Assembly (NCBI GenBank): GCA_951799425.1
Contig: OX637410.1
Location: 4,340,001-4,404,000 of the forward strand
Reading direction: 5' to 3'
Length of the DNA: 64,000 nt
Origin: Ilex aquifolium
Lineage: Eukaryota > Streptophyta > Magnoliopsida > Aquifoliales > Aquifoliaceae
Shown: positions 56,067 through 64,000 of the stretch, piece by piece
How the letters are laid out: each line of letters starts with the position of its first letter
How positions within the stretch are numbered: position 1 is the stretch's first letter
The notes under the pieces: model-generated
What the model was told of the DNA's origin: nothing
Seen by the model: the letters and a program-made list of their open reading frames with translations, nothing else
The model's database searches: none
Made by a program: the position numbers and the translations under genes

Positions 56067-57180
56067 ATGCCTCCAAGGATGAAGCTTCCCACTAAGCGCA
56101 ACACAGTCAACCAAGAGCCAAACATGGTGGAGGAGGTGATTAAGGAAAGAGAGGGGAGGCCCATTGTCCAAAGATACGATCGAACCCGCTTCCCCAACGC
56201 CCTTAAGGTGGATAGGTATGAAAAATTCTACCGAAATCAAGCTATAGTTTATGAACGAACGGTTGTGTTGACTGATTTTATGGATTTGGGTTTTTTTTAG
56301 AATATGGAGGCGAGGGATTGGATGTTGTATTTGAGAAACGGTGGAGAAGCCGTGAAGGAATTGGTGCGGGAGTTTTACTCCAACATCGAGATCGTCAATG
56401 GGGCAATCAAGACTTATGTGAGGGGGGGCCCACATTGACGTGGATGAGGAGTATATCTGAGAGATAAGGCAAGAGGTACCACGAGTACCCAAGCCAAACT
56501 ATCCCTCGAGGAAGAAGGTTGGAATGGATGTGGTAGGGGCAGAGTTGACGGGATTGGCTACTTTTTCTTGGGTAGAACAGAGGTTCTTTCAGCAAGGAGA
56601 GTTGACCGATAAATACAAAATGTTGAACTTAATTGCCGTCTCGAACTTTTCCCCCATCGGACACAAGAACTAGATCCTCCCAGGCATGGCCTGATTGCTA
56701 TACGCAATAGGGAGGGGCCAAAGCATAGATCTCCCGTCATTAATCTTGAAGGAGATGATGAAGGGGTGTAACGTCAAGAGCAACTCACTCCCCTTTGGCA
56801 CCCTTGTGACGGAGATGTGCTCGGACCACGGAGTTAGAGTGAGGCCAGAGATGGGAATACAAAAGCCGATGGGGCCATTGAACAAGGTTTCCTTCCGGAG
56901 GAGCCAAGGTCATAGTGGCAGCCCTGCAGCTCGACAGGATGTGCCACCTTCCCGAGGCACCAATGAGGTGCAGGACGTCTTAGACGAGGAAGAGGAGAGA
57001 GAGCTAGAGGCACAGGCACAGGCACAAGCACAGGAAGAGGCAGGTCCCAGCACCCGACGGTCGCTGTGAGAGATTATGCTTGGCATCGAGGCCAAGCAAG
57101 TTGAGATTCTCCGACAGCAGGAGGAGATTCTTAGCTATTTGAGGGGTGGATCTGGAGGAGCTGGTAGAGCGAGAGAGTGA
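56067..57180 (+). pseudogene. Athila third ORF (env-like; plant transposon protein type), copy D
   Basis: It begins MPPRMKLPTKRNTVNQEPNM, then RTRFPNALKVDRYEKFYRNQ and further on LYAIGRGQSIDLPSLILKEM and SLPFGTLVTEMCSDHGV, ending in an E/Q/A-rich tail and a short helix-like C-terminus. Clear homologue of copy A. No membrane segment is visible. A few breaks. Confidence 0.75.
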
Positions 57181-58937
57181 TAGAGAGATTTATGTACGAG
57201 AGTTTTTTTTGTGTGAATATTTCTTTTGTGGATGTTTGAATCTTTTGTGCTAAACTATAATATTTTGTGAAATGAATGAATCAGTCTTCTTTTTATCACA
57301 TTTATCTGTTTAAATGCATTTGTTAAAATTTAGTATTACATTGTTAATTGTTAAGAACATATGTTAATATTGAGATTGATTGCTAAAAGAGACGAAAGCA
57401 CATGATCGGTTTAACACCTCACCTAACAATCTAGACTTAAAACCACATATCTTTGAAAAATGGTATTCTCTCTATGCTTAAATGTCAAATGTACATTGGT
57501 ATTTGTTATTCTTATGGTACAAGATGGCCAGACTCAAAAATGGAATTGATATATAACCTACATTCTTTGAAAAACTTGACATAACCAACGGAGATAACAA
57601 AAAATATCATGGTAAGTTTCGAGCCTTGCAATGCTTTTAAGAGACAATCAACATTTACTCAACTAAGGCCTTTCACTACCTATTCTTGAATAATCTCATT
57701 AAATTTTTTATTGATTGACTCAACTAGAGTAATCTATTGATGTATCCCACCAAGAATTTGTTCATACGACACATACATATGCACATGCTTGAGAAAGGAT
57801 CTTAGGTCATCTTTGATTTAATTTTGAGCCTTAGCCATTTATTTTACAAAATTATATCCCTAGTTAGCCGGGATTGAGCCTTTAAAAGTGTGAACTCTTT
57901 TTCATATAACCCATATGATAACCATGCCACAAGAAAATATATTGACATACCCTTACTATCTAATTTTCTTGCACCCTCTTATAAATCAATATGATACAGA
58001 CAAGCAAGAGAAATAGAATGACGATGGTGGCTACTGTGCAAAGAAAGAAAAGTCGGTGGAAACAACTAAAAAAGAAAAGAGACAGAAAAACAGAAAATGG
58101 CCAAGAAAGTGAAAAATGAGAAAAATAATGAAAGAAATATCATATAGGTGAAGTTTCGAAATGCTAGAAAGAGGTGTGAGACACTAAGGATAGCTTTTGA
58201 ATACCATTGAAGTCGTTTCGTTTGCCACTAACCTCTGGCCACATTACAACCTATAAAAAGCCCTAATTGTTCTCAAGTCTGACACATATGAAGGTCGTCA
58301 ACCAAAAGTCTGGGGTATATTAATAGTATTACTATATTTGTATCAATATTCTTCCATGAAATTATGCCAAATATGATTAGTCTGTTTCCTTAGATTTCAC
58401 TTTCGTACTACTTGTGCATATGAAGTTTCAATTAACCTTCTTCTGATCATATGCACCTTGAGAGAAAGTCATTATAATCGGAGGAAATTTTTGCTGAGAG
58501 CATTCTAAGATAGGTTTGTGAAATCAAAGCTATCCATGAAGGGTTGTAAAGAGGAGTGTTTGTTATATAACAATTCTTATCGCTAGAATGATTATTCTGA
58601 CTACACAGGGAATTTCAAATACCAAGGTAACAAATGCTTATTTTTGCATAGAATAAATACCTATGAAATAGAAGTGTGCGAAAGATAAGTCGAAATTGAG
58701 GGTTGGGTGTCCCAACGACCATGGTGCTAACTCACTCTGACAAGCAATCTCACACATACACATCTGTTCAACTGAAGTTTGTGGGTAGCTTCACTGAAAA
58801 CCCTCGTCCACTAGGGAAAACCTAATGGTTTAACGGCTTGTTGCATATGCTAAATGCAACCGGATGACCTACGAAAAAGGCATTGTAAAGAATTTCTCAT
58901 TCAATCGTTGTTGTATTACTAGAGACTAGCAATATTT
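57181..58937 (+). other. 3' spacer of copy D
   Basis: Non-coding, collinear with A 10305-12136: GATCTTAGGTCATCTTTGAT block (57798), A/G-rich stretch (58000-58135), GAAGTCGTTTCGTTTGCC block (58209) and the multi-hairpin module (58777-58859). The 3' polypurine tract follows at 58938-58947. Confidence 0.6.
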
Positions 58938-58949
58938 AGGTTGGGAGTG

Positions 58950-60748
58950 TGATTAGTAGTTAAAATTAGCATATTACTATGCCTTTTTAAAGACTAATTA
59001 TACTTTGATGGAGTTTAAATGATGACATTTCAGGACAAATATTGTACAAGGGCCTAAAGTCAATGCATATCAAACTTTCATGCAACAATCGCATGTTCTG
59101 GAAGAAAATTGGAAAAGTTTTGAAACAAGGCATGAACGTTCGAACGCCAATCCACGTTTGAACGTCCTCTTGAATTATTGGAGGACCATACTACTGAGAT
59201 GATGATACATGGCGTGTTGCAGCTTATAAGAAAAACAAAGAGGTACTTGAGTACCACGTTCGAATGCCAACTAACGTTCGAACGTTGCCTTGAGTCAATT
59301 GAGGACCCCCTAGAAGAGTGTGCAATTGCATATGTCATGTGGAAGTTGCTCTCATAGAAGAACAAAGGCCACTTGAGTGGGAAGTTCAAACCCCATCCAG
59401 CGTTTGAACGCCTATCAAAGAAGATAGGAGACAACGTTCGAATGCAAACTAACATTCGAACATTGTCCCCCAGACAGGATGCAGAGTGGTTGAATTTCTA
59501 TCCGAACCTTGGGGCTTTCACTTGGACTTTGAAGACCTTGTACTATTCCTCCACACTCCCTTGTCCCTTCCTCCTTGCCTATAAATACTCCCATTGTGGG
59601 AGCTTGAAGAGGACTTAGACATAGATAGAAAGCTAGAGCTAGTTGTAGAGTTAGACTTAGATTTACATTTACTTGCATAGAGGAAGATAGATCATCTTTT
59701 GGTTGAGGTGGAAACCCTCCAAAAGTGACAAGCTTTCTTCTACTTTCATTATTAGTTTCATTTGCTTCCATTGTTTGAGCTTCCTTCTTCTTCCCTTAGA
59801 GGAGTGAAACTCTTCCACTTTTCTAGATCTTTACCAAAGCCATGAAGGGTGGAATGTGATTCACTCATTCTTCATCGAAGATCGGCTCCTTATGTAGTGT
59901 GTTTTACCTTGTAACTCCTCTACTTTGAGGGATGAGCATCACTCACTTTTCTAGCTTTACCAAAGTCATGAAGAGTGAGTAGTTTCTCTTTCACTCTTTA
60001 GTAAGAGGTGATGGACATGTATAAATCATCCAAAGTTATATTTTTGCATTTCGTTCATGCTTAATGTTTTATATTTCACTTGCTTATTGAATGATTGAAT
60101 GCATCTAGCAAAGCTAAGGGACTTTGTACAACCGTGAGTACTTTCTATGACACAGATGACACTTGACATAGAAAGACTCATTGGTTCTAGGCAAGTACCC
60201 CGGCTGGATCTTCATGACTACATTTCAATCTTCACCATTATTGTGTTTCATTTAAAGAATAGAATACTAATGTCATGGTTGGATGTCTTGTAAAAACACT
60301 TGCTTGTTTGTAGACGGGTTGAGTCTCGGCACAGACAATTCTTGTAAACTTCTACAAAGACATCGGAACCATACTCTTAATTCTCACAATCTATTTTTAT
60401 CTTTCGATTAACTTCATGTTGACATGGTGGTTAATTGAGTTCTCAAGCACAAGTATAACAACCGGATGCTTAACTACATGATTCAGATCCTCAAGCTAAA
60501 GAGTGACTTTTACATTTGATAACTTCTTATATTTTGTCTAAAAAATCCCCTTGGAAAGAACCTTATATTCTTTCCAGGAAAATCCCTAAACATCACAACT
60601 TTAAATCTCAAGGGTTCCAGTCAATGTGGTCTCTGTCACTACTTACTTCGAAACACCAACATTAGTTCTCTGTGGATTCAACTCCGAACTTAACCGGATT
60701 ATTACTACAAATTGACCGCCTGCACTTGGGTGTACACATTTCGGATCA
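58950..60748 (+). repeat. 3' LTR of copy D (family 1)
   Basis: 1799 bp, TGATTAGTAG to CGGATCA. Three palindrome pairs lie in U3 (about 59132-59165, 59259-59285 and 59432-59462), with GCCTATAAATACTC near 59577. The hairpin CTTTCTATG...CATAGAAAG is at 60141-60175 and the box AGACGGGTTGAGTCTC at 60312-60327. Confidence 0.85.
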
Positions 60749-62360
60749 AGTCACAACGCTGGATAGAGTATCTTAAGGATTACGACTTCACACAGCAATA
60801 CTATCCGGGAAAAGCTAATGTGGTGGCTGACGTATTAAGTAGAAAATCCCAAAGTGTAGTAGTCAATATGATGATGGAAAAATGGTGATTGATGGAGGCA
60901 CTAGAGGATTATGACATCTGGATAGGTGAGAAAGAAGGTCAGCCACATCTGTTTAATCTCGTTGCTCAACCTATTCTCCGACAGAAAGTTGTTAAATTAT
61001 GATGTTCGGACTCCCACCTAGAATCCATCCGCACCAAGCTGGAGGATGGGAACATTCTTGAGAATTGGTGGTTACGAAAGGGAGAAATGTTATATCAAGG
61101 AAGGTTGTGTGTACCCGATAATGCTCAGTTGAAAAAAGAGATACTCAGGGAGTGTCATCACTCTAAATTTTCCATATATCCTGGTAGCACAAAAATGTAT
61201 CAAGACATAAAATGTCAATATTGGTGGAAAGGAATGAAGAATGATGTGGCTAATTTTATAGTTCGATGTACCGTATGTCAGCAAGTAAAAGTAGAGCATC
61301 AGAAACTTGGTGGGTTGTTACAATCCTTACCTATCCCATAGTGAAAATGGGATCATATTACTATGGATTTTGTGATTGGATTACCGAGAACTTCAAAAGG
61401 ATACAATGCAGTATGGGTTGTAGTAGATCGACTCACCAAATCGATTCATTTCTTAGCCATGAAGAATACTGATACTCTAGTCACACTAAGTCAACTCTAC
61501 ATACAAGAGATTGTAAGATTACATGGGGTACTATTATCGATCATGTCAAATCGTGATACTCACTTTGTGGCCCAGTTCTGGCAAAGTTTACAAAAAGTAA
61601 TGGGAATCGAATTGCATTTCAGTACAACCTACCACCCTCAAATAGATGGTCAATCTAAAATGTTGATCCAGATATTAGAAGATATGTTACGAGCTTGCGA
61701 TGTAGATTTCAAAGGCAACTGGAGTGAACATCTTTCATTGGTGGAATTTGCTTATAACAACAACTATCAAACCAGTATTGGCATAGCTCCGTATGATGCT
61801 TTGTACGGACAACCATGTAGATCACCTCTATGTTGGGCCGAGGCCGGTGAGAGCGCTTTATTTGGTCTAGAAATTGTCAGAAAAACCACTAAAAAGGTTC
61901 AAGTAGTTCGAGATCGGCTACGCACGGCTCAAAGTTGACAAAAGAGCTATACAGATCAAAGGAGGAGACCCTTGGAGTTTCAAGTGAGTGATTATGTAGT
62001 CTTGAAGGTATCCCCTAGGAAAGGAATATCTAGATTTGGGGAAAAAGGATAAATTGACTCCCACATACATTGGACCCTTCAAGGTAGTACAATGTGTTAG
62101 AAGTGTAACCTATCAACTTGGCTTGCCAACTTAATTGTTGGGAGTACATAACATATTTTATGTATTCATGTTAAGGAAATGTGAGCTAGATGCTTCGCAT
62201 ATTATTGACTGGAGGGATATTCAAATTCAGGAAAATGGAACTTACGAAGAACAGCTTGTGCAGATTTTGGATACAAAAGAACAAGTATTACGTAACAGGA
62301 TTATATTGCTCGTAAATGTGTTATGGCAACATCATGGTATTGAAGGAGCCACTTAGGAAT
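60749..62360 (+). pseudogene. pol: Chromovirus RNase H end and integrase
   Basis: RNase H C-terminus (60760-60850), then an integrase zinc region with ECHHSKFSIYPGSTKMYQD and CTVCQQVK (about 61150-61285). The DDE core has MDFVIGLPRTSKGYNAVWVV, SNRDTHFVAQFW and TTYHPQIDGQSK (61360-61660), followed by AYNNNYQTSIGIAPYDALYG (61750-61805). A later C-terminal part lies at 61960-62360; a chromodomain is not clearly seen in what remains. Broken. Confidence 0.82.
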
Positions 62361-62436
62361 TGGAAGCAGATATGTGTACAAGATATACATATCTTTTTAA
62401 CTCTCAAGGTTAGTATCGAATTTCAGGTACGAAAAT

Positions 62437-64000
62437 CTTTTTAAGGGGGATAAATTGTGACGACCTGTATATAAATTAATTAGTAGGTCATTAATTATGA
62501 TTTTATATAATTAAAATATTATTTTTAAAAGTTTTAAACAAATAAATGGACCTCTAATATGAATTCCTTACATTGAAACGAGAAGATTGACTATAATATA
62601 GGTCATATTTCATGTTAAAATAATAAATAAATAAAAAGACGTAATATCCAAATGATGTAGTAAAATTTTAAAATGATATATATATATATATATATAATTA
62701 AGCATGTGTCAAATGAGGTGGGAGACTTATAAGAGTGCCAAGTGTAAGTTAAAAAATCAAAAATATTTGTCCATGATGATGCTAACATTTTTGCCTCACG
62801 AATGATGTGAGAAGGGGTCAAGTTGGCTATAAATAGCCCTGGTCAATGGCCATTCGGACTACACAGAAAAGGGCAAAGGAACGAGAGAGAAAAAAAAAAG
62901 GGAAAGGAAGGAAGAGAGAGGGAGAAAGGAAGAAAATTGTCAAAATTTTGTCAACCTAAGAGTTCGATCTTGCGATCAAAAATTTGGGTAAGATTTTTGA
63001 GTTGTGATTCAGTAATTTTATAGATTCAAATCACCTGAATTTGATACTCGTTAAATATTTTTTTGGATCAAACTCAAGTATCGTTATTTTCCATTAGTTA
63101 CTCCAAAAATTATTTTTAGTTTAACTATGTCATTATTACCTATTTTTATTCTAAAATATTACTTCGTTTGTTTTGCTACAGTACACGATATCGAGTCAAT
63201 GTTACATCAGAGATAAGGTTTTCTTTATCTATTACTATCATTGATGCATCTCATGCATATTTGGGAGGGGGGTTTCATATCAAATCTATTTTAATTATAA
63301 TATTATATCGCTTTAATCATGGGGTTGGATTCAGGTTTTATAAATAAATCGTGATCATGCAGATGTTATATTTTTTTTATATCGAAACCCTAATTATCTT
63401 CTAAAACCAAGTTGCATATAAAATATTTTTGATTATCTATTTAATGTTTGATTTTCTACTTCTTGTTTGGATCTAAATATGATATGACTCTATTTTATGA
63501 TTTTTGATGAAATTATCATGGATGCACATTATCGATAGCAGAGGGTTAGTAGAGGTGTGGTCCTTGCGAGGGTTCATGGGATTCCTACTAGTCATTGGGT
63601 TCACTGATTAGTAATATCGATTGTCGTTAGTAACCTGTGTGGCACCACAGAATTCCTGGTATTGGTGTTCCTATAAAAACAAGAAGGGCATCGGGTTCCC
63701 TATGGTGCAAGACCACAAAGTTTTCTCTGGAGGCGGTTCATGCATGGACCAGAAAATTAACGAATTGTTATGATCGATATGTGCTATATTTTTTATTTAT
63801 TTGATTCGTTAATTTAACCTATTTCTGCATTTACTTGCTAATCAATTATATTATGTACTATTTTAAAACCTTGATAGTCATTGATAAACATTATCCTACT
63901 AGCTAGTGAGTTCATCCCTATTTAACATTTTTTAGAAATATGAAGCAAGACAGGAGAATAAGCTCGACAGATAGTGGATAGAGACTGTTATTATTATTTT
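62437..64000 (+). repeat. Chromovirus polypurine tract and 3' LTR (incomplete at window edge)
   Basis: TTTTTAAGGGGGATAAAT is followed at 62456 by TGTGACGACCTG, a typical Tekay/Del LTR start. A short TA repeat lies near 62675-62697, CTATAAATAG at 62828-62837 is a likely TATA box, and a purine run lies at 62880-62935. The LTR end is beyond the window. Confidence 0.75.

Larger units (their letters stand above)
54683..60748 (+). mobile_element. Athila copy D (family 1), 3' half
   Basis: It starts abruptly after the E LTR at the region that follows pol in copy A, then carries the conserved block, small ORF, palindrome array, third ORF, spacer, polypurine tract (58938-58947) and full 3' LTR. gag, pol and 5' LTR are absent. 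It matches copy A throughout. A few breaks in the coding parts. Its right flank is chromovirus coding sequence, which D therefore entered. Confidence 0.85.
60749..64000 (+). mobile_element. Chromovirus (Tekay/Del type) element, 3' part, running off the window
   Basis: RNase H end (YYPGKANVVADVLSRKS), integrase and the start of the 3' LTR. The left part is absent because copy D sits at 60748. About six to ten breaks. It predates copy D. Confidence 0.85.

Overview
The window is repeat DNA from a plant nuclear genome, probably a eudicot. Every recognisable coding stretch belongs to plant LTR retrotransposons: Ty3/gypsy Athila, Tat and Tekay/Del-type chromovirus lineages, plus a Ty1/copia Sirevirus-like piece. 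The Athila primer sites match tRNA-Asp. I see no host gene, tRNA, rRNA or CRISPR array. The block looks like pericentromeric or other heterochromatic nested insertions, and all elements are treated as fossils.

Layout, left to right. 1-14067: Athila copy A (+), family 1, with gag-pol, a small ORF, a third ORF (usually called env-like), spacer and 3' LTR. A family-3 solo LTR (8453-10299, target duplication GTGGG) sits in its third ORF. 14068-17887: Sirevirus-like remains, a + strand 3' region meeting a - strand LTR and polypurine region. 17888-20877: family-3 Athila copy B1 (-), LTR and 3' region. 20878-32590: family-3 Athila copy B2 (-), LTR, third ORF, spacer, pol, gag. 32590-33865: Tat-lineage fragment (+) with two RNase H regions. 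33872-47247: Athila copy C (+), family 2, carrying a chromovirus-type solo LTR (44272-46744, target duplication GGACT). 47247-48238: family-3 third-ORF fragment F (-). 48239-54682: mosaic family-3 copy E (-). 54683-60748: family-1 copy D (+), 3' half only. 60749-64000: Tekay/Del-type chromovirus (+) running off the window.

Relative ages follow nesting. The Sirevirus-like remains predate A, and A predates its solo LTR. The Tat piece probably predates C, and C predates its chromovirus solo LTR. The right-hand chromovirus predates D. No element shows a clean LTR pair, so no absolute age is offered.

The most unusual signal is regulatory. Each Athila family carries its own class of short perfect palindrome, usually in pairs about two helical turns apart: CGTTCGAACG in family 1, GTCCGGAC in family 2, TTCCGGAA (or GGTACC) in family 3. 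The same class lies in the LTR U3 and again just upstream of the third ORF of that family, in families 1 and 2 followed by a TATA-like box. The third-ORF product shows no obvious membrane segment and carries basic and acidic tracts. In families 1 and 2 a small basic protein with a possible CX2CX4HX6C zinc site is encoded just upstream. I read this as a two-promoter, family-specific regulatory circuit, possibly linking a self-encoded DNA-binding or anti-silencing factor with its sites. That reading is inference. Conserved hairpins after pol, before the small ORF, and near the 3' polypurine tract are further candidates for undescribed cis elements.
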